Assembly (NCBI GenBank): GCA_015143295.1
Contig: JABCRI010001004.1
Coordinates: 1-64,000 of the forward strand
Source: Tetracentron sinense
Taxonomy: Eukaryota > Streptophyta > Magnoliopsida > Trochodendrales > Trochodendraceae
DNA length: 64,000 nucleotides
Reading direction: 5' to 3'
Under the pieces are notes generated by a model. It was given only the letters and a program-made list of their open reading frames with translations, was not told the DNA's origin and did not search any database. Position numbers and translations under genes: made by a program. Shown one piece after another: positions 1 to 10,465 of this stretch; the first letter of the stretch is position 1; each line of letters begins with the position of its first letter.

Positions 1-1140
1 AGGCCTGGGCACATAAGAAATAAAGGTTGTATCGGTTTGATGAAAATGTATGAACTAGACTCAAAAGAGGTAAGGGTCATGAATAAGTTGCATGCAAGTG
101 TTCGATATATGCCTAAATAGAATTTTTAATGATTTAACGAAGAATTGAAAGTAGGATTATGCGGTTTTCCCTAAAATGATAAATTGATTCAATGGCCTAT
201 AATGCTTGCCTAATCATCATCTGTAGCTTTAATGAAACGCAATGCCATTTCTTTAAAATGGACATGTCATATGATCCACACAGTGCTACCACACACACAG
301 GCATGCATCAATGAACCGTGTTTTAAAAGTATACGTATTTGAAAAAAACAACAAGAACAAAAAATGTGATTCACGAACGACATGATAAAGTGGACATTCG
401 GGTGGTCAAGGGTAGGGTTATATCTCCTGGATATGTCATACCTGGTCACAAGTAAACAAGTAATGGATAAGCCGGGACCATCGGGTTCGGTTAAGGGCTT
501 AGGGCATATCACATATGTCATACGACTCACAAGAAAACAAGTTGATCATGCGAACATGGGCCGATAAAGGATGGTGGTGTACCCTTTTTCTATATATATA
601 TATTTCGACTAAAGGAATTTACATTCACGGCACACAAAGTTGCTAAAGGGCACTACCCTCTGTCTCATAAGAAAACAAGCAAGTCAAGTCAAGAACATGT
701 CAATAATGATAGGAACAAGCAAGACAAGTGAGGCCACAAGAACAAGACAAGCTGTGGATTCTACGAACGAGACCAAGACAAGGAACAAGTTTAAATATGA
801 CAAGCAAGTTTGAAAGAAAACGAAAGATTATTTTTAAGAATAACGACATGCCTTTTACAAATAAGAGATTATGGAGTTTTTCACATTCATTAACACATGC
901 CATGACTTTACTGTGCTTCTTTCAGTGCTTGAATGTCATTGTTGCTAGTTATTGCTTTAAAAGGATGTGATGAATTATATCTAGTTGGGCTATTGGGTTT
1001 TTATTGCGATTGTTAGCTAGTAGCTTGTACTCAGTTGAGTATTCCATACTCGCCGTACTTTTCATGTCGGCAGGTGCCCGTTCGCATTGAGTCGTGGCCT
1101 TGATCGAGGAGCGATTACGGTGAGGAGGAGCCCTCACAGA
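1..1140 (+). repeat. Decayed Tekay/Del-type LTR fragment
   Basis: No gene is visible. Near 1035-1075 there is a block reading GAGTATTCCATACTC then CCGTACTTTTCATGTCGGCAG, which recurs almost unchanged in the solo LTR at 18720-20727 (near 20495-20535) and, reversed, in both LTRs of the nested Tekay element (near 38490-38530). The stretch before it has the same style of CAAGACAAG / CACAAGAAAACAAG runs as those LTRs. I infer an old plus-oriented LTR of a related Ty3/gypsy family. Its ends are not clear and no duplication was found. Confidence 0.45.
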
Positions 1141-1535
1141 GACCCTATAGTAGAGCCTCAGGTTGGAGGCACTGAGACTTAGATAAGCTGGCCGTATTAG
1201 ATGGACTATTGAGAGAAAGAGTGAGAGAGACAGGTATGATTGGTATTTGATAGGGGGGCATGGTCACCTTAACTTTATCATGTGTTGTATACAAACTTGG
1301 AATAATGACCATGGTTATAGAAAAAAGAAAAGTTGGTTACGATTCCCAGTCATTATAGCTTCTGCACTATGATTCATGTTATATTATGATACGTTCACCT
1401 TGCTCAGTATAGGGTGGTTGGCAGGTTAAAGTATAGTCATGGATACAGTATCCCTTAACTCCACGGGGGTTATTTGGTGGGTGAGCTATTGCAAGCAATG
1501 CTCAATCTGCTTGCTTGGAATTTCATTAATGGAGG
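1141..1535. other. Unassigned intergenic sequence
   Basis: About 400 bp with no open frame, repeat match inside the window or RNA motif that I could recognise. It may be the remainder of the decayed LTR to its left. Confidence 0.4.
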
Positions 1536-2090
1536 CCATCTAGAATTTGATTGGAATCAAACCATCACCATGTTCGGATGAGAACAAAATTGGCACGGAG
1601 TGTTTCGAAGGCCTTTCGCGAAGGAGCTCGATCCGAGAAGGATTGCAGATGTGTGATTGGTCGACGAAATCCAAAGCCGTCATTGACGGAGATCGATCGA
1701 AAGATTTTGGTTGTTTTTTAGACACAAAGAGAAGTATGAGTGACTGCAGTTGATCACGGGACTTGTGCTGACATGATGAATGTTCGAGGCAGTGGAGGAT
1801 TAAAAACTGAAGGAGCGTAGTGTCGAGTCTGAAGGAGTCAAGTTTCGAGTCGTGTAAGTTCTTGTTGACTTGTTCTTAGTGGATTCTCATTGCTGGACTA
1901 GGTCTCGTGGTTTTCCCAGAAGGGTTCCACGTAAAATCTTGTGTGTGGGGTTGATTATGTTCTCTATTTCCGCACTTTAAGTTCATCATCTCCTAAGTTA
2001 ATAACTTAATTGTTAAAATATTAAAAATGGTAGATAGACTTGTAGGGGAGATCTAACCAGCCCTTGATTTTTTTAGTTCTCAACTCCACA
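1536..2090 (-). mobile_element. LTR fragment of Sirevirus family B
   Basis: On the minus strand this reproduces the family B LTR seen at 42561-43868, 53000-54336 and 61454-63133: the blocks around GATCAACNGCAG, GTCAATGACGG, TCGATCTCC and ATGGTTTGAT occur in the same order, and 1940-2060 matches the start of that LTR (AATATTTTAACAATTAAGTTATTAAC). It is a piece only, with no paired LTR or duplication. It abuts the family C fragment on its right. Confidence 0.7.
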
Positions 2091-5000
2091 ACCGTTAGAT
2101 TTTGAGGTCACACGAATTTTTCAAAGTGACAGGGGCTGGATCGTCAAAGTTGATGTTTCTTTCCCCTGGATGTTGGTCTTTCTCTTTATGTACTTTTGAG
2201 CAGGTTATCTTCATCTTGGAGGCATTTACTTGAAATGATTTGAGAAAAATGGATTTTAGGATAGATGGAGGTGTGTAAGAATTCAATGGAATGAGATTGA
2301 GAAGGTTGGAAGAAAATGGGGATTTGAAAGGGTTTGAGGGAAGAGGAGTCGAATAAGAAGGGGTTTCGAAAAATAAAAAATCAGATTTAGGATCTTTTTA
2401 TACTTAGGAGTCCAGACATCGACGTTTGGAGTGGAGACTCAGCCCACGCCGACCTGTGGCTTTAGTAAGTTTTGGCCAGAAAAAAAAAATTCCTTGAGAC
2501 GTCGCGTCTGAAATCCTGAATTGAGGACGTCGACATTGACCTAAAATAGATTTTGCTAAAAAAAATTTACCTGAGACGTCAACGTCTGTTATCCGACACT
2601 CAACGTCTAATAAGCATACGTTGACGTTTCAAGCCAAAATGCTGAGAAATTGATTTTTCATTTTAAATTCAATTTTCTTAAGATTGAAACATTCCTTTAG
2701 TTTTTTAAATCATCAGTTCAAAGCAACAAATCTTTGTCCAAACATTTAAAAACCATTTTCAAACATTCAATTCTATTTTTGACAAAGATTTATTGAATAA
2801 GTATAGTAAACCAGTTTTTCTTAATTTCAAACATATAGGTAATTGATAAGATCATTTTAGTTCACTTTGCCTAGCCATGCCTAATTCTCTTCTTAGAGTA
2901 CTAAATCTTTCATATTGAAGAAGTTTAGTGAAGATTTCAGCTAATTGGTTGTTTGTATCAACTAATTCCAATACTACATCTCCATTTTGAACATGGTCTC
3001 TTATGAAATGATATTTATATTCAATATGATTTGTTGTAAATGTTGAATAGGATTTTAGTCAGTTGGACAGAGTTACGGAGTTTGTTTCTTACTAAACCAT
3101 GAAACAAGGGAGTGTCCTAGGAAGTGACAAGTACCACTTGTGCTTTTCTAATCAATTTTGTACCCAGCAAAGTCAGCATCGAAATAACTAACTAATTCTA
3201 GTGAAGTATTCTTGGGATACCACAAGCCTAAGTCAATGGTGCCTAACAGATATTTAAAAATTCATTTAACAGAAATCATATGAGATTCTTTAGGATAAGA
3301 TTGAAATCTAGCATAAATACATACACTAAACATTATATCTGGTCTACTATCGGTCAATATAGCAAGCTACCAATCATACTTAGTATTTCTTTTCATCATT
3401 TCAAGCTTTATAGATGGACTTCATTGGAGTGTTACTTTCTTTAGAGTTGTCCATCTCAAATTTTTTGAGAAGTTCCTTTGTGTATTTGGCTTGGTTGATG
3501 AAGGTTCATTCCTTGGTTTTCTTTATTTGAAGTTCGAGGAAGAAGTTTAGTTCTCCCATCATGCTCATTTCGAACTCATCCTGCATAGTCATAGAGAATT
3601 CTTGGCACAAAATTTCATCAGTAGACCCAAAAATAATGTCATCTACATAGATTTGCACAATAAACATATCTTTATTTTTGGTTTTTACAAACAAGGTAGT
3701 GTCAATTTTTTTCTCTAATAAAATCATTTTCAAGTAAAAATCCACTAAGTCTTTCATACACCAAGCTCTAGGAGCTTGTTTCAATCCATATAGAGCCTTA
3801 GTCAATTTAAACACATAATTATGATTTTCAAAACATAGAGGTTGTTTAACATACACTTCCTCCAAATATACCTATTTAAAAAAGCACTTTTAACATCCAT
3901 TTGGAATAACTTAAAATCTTTATAGCTAGCAAATGTAAGTAACATTTTTATTGACTCAAGCCTAGCAACCGGAACAAAAGTTTCTTCATAATTAATTCCT
4001 TCCTCTTGGTTGTAACCTTGGGCTACCAATCATGCTTTATTTTTTATGATATTTCTAATTTTCATCATTTTTATTTCTAAATACCCATTTAGTTCCAATA
4101 GTTGATTTACCATTTGGTCTAAGAACTAAATCTCAAATTTGATTTCTTTCAAATTGATTAAGTTCTTCTTGCATTGCAATTGCCCATGATTCATCATTAA
4201 TAGCTTCAATTGCATTCTTAGGTTCAATTTGAGATAGGAAGACAAAGTTATTACATAGATTTTTTCTAGTTCTAACACCTTTTTCTATAGCTCCTATAAC
4301 AAGTTCTGTAGGATGATCTTTTACAATTTTCTCTGCTTTAGAGAGTTGATAACCATTTTTATTGCCATCTCCTTCCTCATCTTCAATTTCAAAAGGATTT
4401 TCTTGGTTAGAATCGTTTTTTTCTTCTTTTTCCTCATTGATTTCAATATTAGAGACATCCACAGATATTTTATTAACTTTTTCAATTTCATCATCTTCAA
4501 TGAGTTTAGTTAATTCAAATGGATTGACTTCATCAAACACAATATGAATAGATTCTTCCACTATAAAAGATGTTTTATTAAAAACTCTATAAGCTTTACT
4601 CTTCATAGAATATCCAAGGAAAATACCTTCATTTGATTTAGGGTCAAACTTCTTTAGATGATGTTTATCATTAAGTATAAAACATTTGCAACCAAACACT
4701 CTAAAATAGTCTATGTTTGGTGATCTTCATTTTCAAAGCTCATAGGATGTTTAATTTAATTTGTTTCTTATAACCACCCTATTTATTATATAGCAAGACG
4801 TGTTTATAGCTTCAGCAAAAAAATAGTTAGGTAGCTTATGTTCATTAAACATCGTTTTACCAATTTCTTGAAGTGATTTATTTTTAAGTTTAACAACTCC
4901 GTTTTGTTGAGGTGTTCCTGATGCGGAGAAGTTATGATTAAAAACCACTTTATTCACAAAAAAATTCTAGTTCTTTATTTTTAAATTCTCCACCTCTATC

Positions 5001-5438
5001 ACTTCTAATGTTATTAATTGTATAATCTTTTTCATTTTGCACTCTTTTACAAAATTTTGTAAATAAAATATGTGCTTCATTCTTATGAGATAAAAATAAT
5101 ACCCAAGTATATCTAGAGTAGTCATCAACAATTACAAGAACATATTATTTTACCTCCTAGGCTAGCCATACATTAGGACCAAATAAATCCATATGCAATA
5201 GTTCTAATAGTCTAAAAGTGAAAATTTTTTTCTTCTTTTTAAAAGATGTTTTGATTTATTTTCCCAATTGGCATGCATCACACACTTTGTCTTTAGTGAA
5301 TTTGATTTTAGGCAATCCTTTAACGAAATCATTTCTAGATAGTTTTGACAATAAATTCATACTAGCATAACCTAGTCTTCTATGCCATAACCAACTTGCT
5401 TAATTTAAAGCTGAAAAATATACCTTATTTTGAGAAGC
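2091..5438 (-). mobile_element. Decayed Sirevirus (Ty1/copia) fragment, family C
   Basis: Minus-strand remains of a copia element. Recognisable pieces, in element order from right to left, are integrase remnants (SASGTPQQNGVV near 4920), the gag-pre-integrase side near 5240-5430, a linker with a FLGY motif near 4630, and reverse transcriptase with KARLVAQGY-like, DVKSAFLN, ALYGLKQAPRAW and YVDDIIFGST (3600-4030). Wording around EFEMSMMGELNFFL groups it with Sireviruses. The 2091-2650 part corresponds to the non-coding and accessory-frame start region of family A. Fossil, broken in many places (about ten or more); no paired LTRs in the window. Confidence 0.75.
2394..2645 (-). promoter_or_regulatory. 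Palindrome cluster plus TATA box, family C
   Basis: Several copies of an ACGTC-centred palindrome (forms such as AGACGTCGCGTCT near 2497, GGACGTCGACAT near 2527, AGACGTCAACGTCT near 2575 and ACGTTGACGT near 2620) lie within 250 bp. On the minus strand they are followed by AGTATAAAAAG at about 2393-2403, a good TATA box. The arrangement equals the one in front of the accessory frame of family A at 27356-27413, but with a different word. Confidence 0.5.
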
Positions 5439-5918
5439 TGTGTTGGGGCTTCAGACTAGACCTATTCAAAGCCTTTGTAATCTGGCTGAGCTCGGGCTAG
5501 AGTTAGGGGTGGCAATCGGGCTGAGTTCGGGCTTCAAAGCATTTGTAAATGTGTTGAGCTTTGGGCTAGACCTATTCAAAATTTACCAAAATTCAAGCTC
5601 AAACCCAACACATTCCATGCACCCGTACTTAGAGTTGAACGTAAGAGAAAGTCCTTTTACATTCTACACTCTTTGAGTTGCTAGCTTGCTTTCAGAAGAA
5701 TAGAATGGAGTGTGGGTACCTCCAGAAGAAGAGAAGCTTATCTTGCAATCTTTGTCAGTTTACACCATTTCTCCCTTGAGGTAATTAGGGGGTTTATTTT
5801 AATACATGATCCATTTTATTTGGTGAAGAATTGCAATCCAAGAGTACTATTTACTCTTGATATAATATTCTTGTGGTGCCTAGAGAGAACTATTGTAATC
5901 TCATTATTCACATAATTT
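5439..5918. other. Intergenic DNA with hAT-like end
   Basis: The piece near 5505-5530, AGGGGTGGCAATCGGGC followed by alternating GGGCT-type words, resembles the ends of plant hAT-derived MITEs. GGGCTAGACCTATTCAAA occurs twice in slightly different form (about 5450 and 5568), pointing to an internal duplication. No terminal inverted repeats with a duplication could be fixed, and no coding sequence is supported. Confidence 0.3.
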
Positions 5919-6130
5919 TTTTTTTGATAAGTGTGGGGTTTCCGGAGCTCAAACTATGACTAATCCCCATATACTGTCAGGGGATACCCTTCCCCTAGCA
6001 ACTGATAACGCGGGGTGCACCCAGACTCGATCTCTAGACCTTCGGGTCTACGGTTCGTCTTTAGACCATTGGAATCGTAGTGAAGTGGGATTGCGGATTT
6101 GGAGTCCAATAACCACCATTATTTTATTTT
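5919..6130 (-). mobile_element. SINE-like retroposon remnant
   Basis: It begins with a poly-T run (the A tail of a minus-strand copy) and then shows GACTAATCC and GGGGTGCACC, words shared in reverse with the SINE at 8590-8795 (GGTGCACC, GGATTAGTC). No coding capacity. A promoter box B is not clean, so this is a decayed copy or a relative. Confidence 0.4.
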
Positions 6131-6937
6131 TTTTGCTAATAAATCTAAATTTTTCGCTTCCATTTGCCTAGCAAAATCCCAAACCACCATCACCTTTTAG
6201 AATCACCTTTTAGAGTACAAATAGTTTTTTTAGTTAATCCATAATATAACCTTTTTTTGTCAGTGGTCGAGCTCCACTAGAACTCCCTTTGACATTGGTT
6301 AAGGACTTTATATAAGGGCGTAGGTAATTTAAAACGAATTAATCTACGGGTACTCCCAAATCCTAACCGTTGTCCCTGATCTTGATGTTGGCAAAAACCT
6401 CCTTTTTAGATTTACCTGCTCCGTTGGAAGCCCCAAGTATTTACCATATAAGTGGACACGTTTGGAAACAATCAAAACGTGTGGACATTTTAAATATAGA
6501 CACAAATTATCTGTTTTTCACGTGTACGATAATGGTTGTTGAACAGTTGAGGAAAAGAAAAGGAAATGGGGGGAGGGGGGATAAGTATGAGCCAGCTTGG
6601 AGTATGTTGTTCTTCTCATGCGTCTTGGCTGGCCAATCCCTTTAATGCAGGAAACCATAGTGAGGTTTGCACATGATATGACAGCTTCTGGCCATTTGCC
6701 TAACTAACAAAGTGTTTGTTTCTCACTTCTTTTATTTAATTTAGAGATTCGGTTACCTACCCACAACTGCTCACATGTTCTTTTCTCTTTTTCTCTTCAC
6801 TTTTATTTATCAACCCTCGTCTTCATCCTCATCCTTTTTCTATCACATCACATACATGCCTAAATTCCCTTCTGCAATTAAAAAATATAAAATCACAACT
6901 TTATATTATAATCCTCTATGGTTATAACTAAATTTAG
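6131..6937. other. Intergenic, nothing recognised
   Basis: AT-rich DNA with pyrimidine-rich stretches (near 6780-6850). No gene, repeat pair or RNA motif was found. A short open frame (6370-6645) has no recognisable domain and looks like chance. Confidence 0.4.
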
Positions 6938-7480
6938 GGGATTCTGGTTACGCCCCCTAAGGTCAAAAGGTGTCCCTTTTGACATCCCTAAGGTCACAAC
7001 ATTTCCCTTTTTTGACACCCCTTAATTATGGTAAGATTCACCCACCCTAGGTTTTACTCACTTATCTTTGGGTTTTAGAAAAAAAAAAATTTAACTTTTT
7101 TAACCCTAGTTAAAATTCATTCACTTTTAAGATAAGAAAAACACACCATGGGTTTGTCCCCGTGGTAGTGTATCTCCCTTTGGGGAGTGGAGACTCGTGT
7201 TCGAGTCTTTGGTGTGGCTGTTGATACCCACCATGAGTGCTAACCCTGCTGACCTCCTAACACCTGACATAGTTAGATAAATGATTAGAACATACTTAAA
7301 AAAAGGTAAGAAAAAAATTAATACTTTTTCAAAAAAATTATGGGATAGTTGGATGAAATGTAGAAGTCGATAAATCTTAACCACAATTTAGGTGAAACGT
7401 ACAGATTGATAAATCTTAACCATAATTAAGGGGTGTCAAAAAGGAACACGAGGCAGCCTAAGAGGCATAACCGGACTCCT
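6938..7480. mobile_element. Non-autonomous DNA transposon with long TIRs
   Basis: The left arm (6938-7045) starts near GGGATTCTGGTTACGCC and carries TTTTTGACACCCCTTAATTA. The right arm (about 7385-7480) is its reverse complement: TAATTAAGGGGTGTCAAAAA, then GGCATAACCGGACTCC. Arms of about 100 bp suggest a Mutator-like MITE. There is no transposase frame, and a SINE (7150-7304) sits between the arms. The target duplication was not resolved. Confidence 0.5.
7150..7304 (+). mobile_element. tRNA-derived SINE, family 1
   Basis: An RNA polymerase III-like box A region (GTGGTAGTGTATCTCCC near 7167) and box B (GTGTTCGAGTCTTTG near 7199) stand about 30 bp apart, as in tRNA genes. A tRNA-unrelated body with CTAACACCTGAC and an A-rich tail at 7298-7304 follow. 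The same body (CCTAACACCTAACC) and box B recur at 13118-13256. It lies inside the TIR element at 6938-7480. Confidence 0.6.
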
Positions 7481-8004
7481 TTGAGTCCGGTTATAAAAGT
7501 AGTGCATTACAAGTCATTAGAATAACCCATAACCATCTCAGCACTCAATACAAGAAAGCAGCTTCAATCTCACACAACTCTCTATACAATTCCTTTTTGT
7601 AGATTTTTATATTGCTCCTCTGTTTTCTGATTTATAAGATTCAACCCTCCTGTTTCTGACAATAAGAATACCCCCTTTTTTTGTCTTACCACTTTAGTAA
7701 TCGGCCCTGCCTCCAAAGAAAATTTCCTAGCCCATTGTATTACTGTAAAACCATCGGATAGTACATGTATGATTTTTCTTTCTAAGGTACATTGTTTTCT
7801 TAACTCGTTAAAGGGTTGCAATGCTGTGTCGTACTCACTTTTTAAAAAGAAAAAATTTGAATTTTGTACATTAGTTCTTACCGAATGCTACGAACAATAG
7901 ATGCTACATATGGTTAATGCTATTTGTACAATAGCTATGCTTATGGTTAATGCTGGCCAGCACTTCTCTTATAGTTAATGCTATTCGTACATCTTATCGA
8001 ATGC
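7481..8004. other. Intergenic, nothing firm
   Basis: A 79-codon minus-strand frame (7582-7821) is present but has no recognisable domain, promoter or intron context. The words TATGGTTAATGCT and TAGTTAATGCTATT repeat around 7905-7985. Otherwise plain AT-rich DNA. Confidence 0.35.
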
Positions 8005-8222
8005 GTAACGTTTGACCAGAGCCACTCGATACACACCAGAGGTAGGTGTATTCCTTCATTGGGAAGGAGGTTCCGGGTTCATTGCCGAGAGGGTGAGAGT
8101 GGGTAGCACTCCCCACCCGCCTTTTAACTTAGAACAGATAACTTGCTAACCGGGTTGCGGCCTAACCGTGTGTCTCATACACCACCACCAAAAAAATAAA
8201 AAAATAAAAATAAATAAAAAAA
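8005..8222 (+). mobile_element. tRNA-derived SINE, family 2
   Basis: Box B-like GAGGTTCCGGGTTCATTGCC is at about 8067. The body contains GAGAGGGTGAGAGTGGGTAG, GTTGCGGCCTAACCG and a long A-rich tail (8187-8222). A second copy with the same order (GAGAGGGTGTGAGTG, GTTGCGGCCTAACCG, poly-A) lies at 16625-16796, supporting a dispersed SINE family. Confidence 0.6.
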
Positions 8223-8357
8223 CCACTCTATATGCCTTATAGCTGAGTTTGTTTTTGAAAAAAATAGATACATTGAATTATTTTCAAGACAAATGCTAAT
8301 TGAGATTAACAATGAACAATAGCTATGCTTAAGAGCTAATCAGGGTAGTCCAATAAT

Positions 8358-8545
8358 ATGCCTTTTTTTTTGGGTGATGAGGGTGTTCGGGCCTTGTAGA
8401 GCACCCGAATAATCCCCCGGGTAGGTACAGATCCCCATTCATTTGCACCAAATAAGTAGAGATAAATCTCAAGGGGAAGAGAATCGAACTCAAGACCTTC
8501 ACTTCTTGAGGCGTGGTCTTGACCAGTGCCGCACCCGCTTCCCAT
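8358..8545 (-). mobile_element. tRNA-derived SINE, family 3
   Basis: On the minus strand the 5' end has GGGTGCGGCACTGGTCAAG (box A-like) and then AGGTCTTGAGTTCGATTCTC (box B). The body ends in a poly-A tail seen as T9 near 8361-8371. A second partial piece with GAATTGAACTCAAGACC lies immediately right (8550-8575). Confidence 0.6.
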
Positions 8546-8589
8546 AAGGGAAGAGAATTGAACTCAAGACCACTTTTTCTTTGATATGA

Positions 8590-8795
8590 GTATTTTGAAA
8601 ATTAAGTAAAAGTTTAGTTGATAGAAAGTGGGAGGTCCTGGGTTCCATTTCTCACTCCTTCTTTGGGCTAGCCCTACACGAGTTTTACCCGGACTTACCT
8701 AGTGTGGGGGGTTGCAGGGTCACGGTGCACCCTCGAGGATTAGTCCTAACTCAAAGGGTTGGGGACCACCCCGAGTTCCAAAAAAATAAATATAT
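8590..8795 (+). mobile_element. tRNA-derived SINE, family 4
   Basis: Box B-like GGTCCTGGGTTCCATTTC is at about 8635. The conserved 3' body with GTGGGGGGTTGCAGGGTC, GGTGCACCCTCGAGGATTAG and CCCCGAGTTCC runs into an A-rich end at 8780-8795. Related words occur in reverse at 5919-6130. No coding capacity is expected or seen. Confidence 0.55.
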
Positions 8796-8897
8796 TATTT
8801 ATATTATAATTTTCAAATTACCCCTATAATAAAGCATATATTTTGTTGTTCTCATTTTATCTTCAACCGGAGCTCTTGCTCATAATAATTTTTAATT

Positions 8898-9040
8898 GAG
8901 TAGTGATAGGCGGACCCATGGATCTCATTTACTAAAATAAGGCATTAATTTATTAGTGGATGTCCCCCTCTTAAATGCTCACCAATAGGTGGATGTCTTT
9001 GATTAGCAAATGGGATCCATAGGTCAGTTAACTATTGCCC
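8898..9040. mobile_element. MITE with 9-bp target duplication
   Basis: The 143-bp element has imperfect inverted ends: GGACCCATGGATCTCATTTA on the left, and the complement of GCAAATGGGATCCATAGGTC on the right. It is flanked by TTTTTAATT on both sides (8889-8897 and 9041-9049), a 9-bp duplication of the length Mutator-like elements make. A related hairpin with the words GTGATAGGC and AATAGTTAAC lies at 20944-21118. Confidence 0.55.
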
Positions 9041-9049
9041 TTTTTAATT

Positions 9050-9539
9050 TTAATCAAAAATCGGCCATTATTTACCAAATACACATTATTTAACTAAATT
9101 CCATACATTCCTCCGTGAATTCGATTCATTTGGAATCCGCCACCGAATAAGGATATTTTACCCGTATTGGCACAAGGCGCTCTAAATGAAGAAGTTTTGG
9201 GGACAAGATGGCCATTCCCTAGTCGAATGAAAGGTTGAACAAGCAATGATTCCATCTAGTGGTTGATTTTGACCCATTAGAAGCTCTAGAAACTATTTAA
9301 TATCTATCAATTTTTTTTTCTTAAAATCGTTTTATCATAAAAGTTTTAAGAGTGATGGTACAAAAACGAACGCGCCTAATGAGACCGTATGGTCTTCAGC
9401 CCTAATGGAAAACGTTCGCATTTTGCCAGTATTATAGGGTGATAAATTTTTTTGACTCCGACAAATTACTTGTCCTGTGAAAAGTTTCTCGACTTGAAGT
9501 AAAATAACTCAGGTAAATTAACCTGAATCATGTTATTTT
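9050..9539. other. Intergenic, nothing firm
   Basis: There are no genes. The 9374-9430 stretch contains GAGACCGTATGGTCT, related to the ends of the MITE at 10466-10620. At 9500-9540 a small inverted repeat (CAGGTAAATTAACCTG) belongs to a series repeated at 10620-10830. Confidence 0.35.
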
Positions 9540-9895
9540 AACAAACTAACATTTTTTTTTTTAAAACTCGATCATACTACAAGGCAATGACTGAAGGCAA
9601 AGACAAGCGAATACTCACCACCCAAGCAAACACACACATACACCACATGCAAACTCACACACACATACCACATACATGCAGCCCAAGTAAGCTTCACCCC
9701 TAGAGCTCCTCAAAACGGGTACCAACCGTTTGAGGCGCCAAGGAACTAATATGGGACAACATGCTCGGGTAGGAACCCGATGTGGGACTATACACTCACC
9801 CCTAAAGGTGTTCTGGTTTTTCTGGTAAACTCAATCATAGTGTTGTGGTGTGTGTTTGTTTGGGTGGTGTGAGTATTCCCTTGTCTGAGTGTTTA

Positions 9896-9937
9896 GTCCC
9901 ACATCGGGTTCCTACCCGAGCATGTTGTCCCATATAA
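9896..9937 (+). promoter_or_regulatory. USE-TATA cassette, copy 2
   Basis: GTCCCACATCG (9896-9906) matches the upstream sequence element RTCCCACATCG of plant U-snRNA promoters. TATAA follows at 9933-9937, leaving a 26-bp gap, nearer the spacing of Pol III-type than of Pol II-type plant snRNA promoters. No snRNA body follows. Identity rests on motif and spacing only. Confidence 0.4.
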
Positions 9938-10158
9938 GCTCCTTGGCGCCTCAAACGGTTGGTACCTGTTTTGAGGAGCTCTAGGGGTGAAGCTTACATG
10001 GGCTGCATGTGTGTGGTATGTGTGTGAGTTTGCATGTGGTGTGTGTGTGTGTTTGCTTGGGTGGTGTGAGTATTCCCTTGTCTTTGCCTTCAGTGGTTGC
10101 CTTGTGGTATGATTGAGTTTACCAAAAAACCCAGAACACCTTTAGGGGTGAGTGTTTA

Positions 10159-10200
10159 GTCCCACATCGGGTTCCTACCCGAGCATGTTGTCCCATATAA
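10159..10200 (+). promoter_or_regulatory. USE-TATA cassette, copy 3
   Basis: The same pair as the cassette at 9896-9937, with GTCCCACATCG at 10159-10169, TATAA at 10196-10200 and an identical 26-bp gap. A reversed, less intact copy has the element at 9779-9789 with a changed TATA. Downstream sequence is the shared repeat body, not a known RNA. Confidence 0.4.
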
Positions 10201-10465
10201 GTTCCTTGGCGCCTCAAACGGTTGGTACCCGTTTTGAGGAGCTCTAGGGTGAAGCTTACATGGGCTGCATGTGTGTGGTATGTGTGTGTGAATTTGCATG
10301 TGGTGTGTGTATGTGTGTGTTTGCTTGGGTGGTGTGAGTTTTCCCATGTCTTTGCCCTCAGTCTTTGCCTTGTGGTATGATTGAGTTTACCAAAAAACCC
10401 AGAACACCTTTAGGGGTGAGTGTTTAACAAACTAACATGAATCATGTTATTTTAACAAAAGAAAA

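Larger units (their letters stand above)
9552..10425. repeat. Inverted and direct repeat cluster with snRNA-like promoter cassettes
   Basis: A unit of about 265 bp occurs at least three times: reversed (about 9558-9800), forward (9886-10148) and forward again (10149-10410), with a scrambled piece between (9800-9885). Each unit runs TGAGTGTTTAGTCCCACATC, a GC hairpin, CATATAAG, GGCGCCTCAAACGGTTGG, a GT-rich tract, GATTGAGTTTACC and CACCTTTAGGGGTGAG. The cluster is flanked by AACAAACTAACAT on both sides (about 9540-9552 and 10426-10438), and a T10 run follows the left flank. This suggests that a composite inserted as one piece, perhaps by retroposition. Confidence 0.6.

Noticed and set aside
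5712-6171. Short open frames at 5712-5915 and 5956-6171
   Set aside because: The second overlaps a SINE-like remnant and the first has no domain or coding pattern.
7150-7230. tRNA gene
   Set aside because: Boxes A and B are present, but no acceptor-stem pairing or full cloverleaf is visible, and an A-rich tailed SINE body follows.
7582-7821. 79-codon minus-strand frame as a small gene
   Set aside because: No recognisable domain, promoter or homologous copy in the window; it fits a chance frame.
9896-10200. Complete U6, U3 or other snRNA genes behind the USE-TATA motifs
   Set aside because: No snRNA body sequence follows the TATA boxes; the downstream sequence is the shared repeat unit with GT-rich tract.
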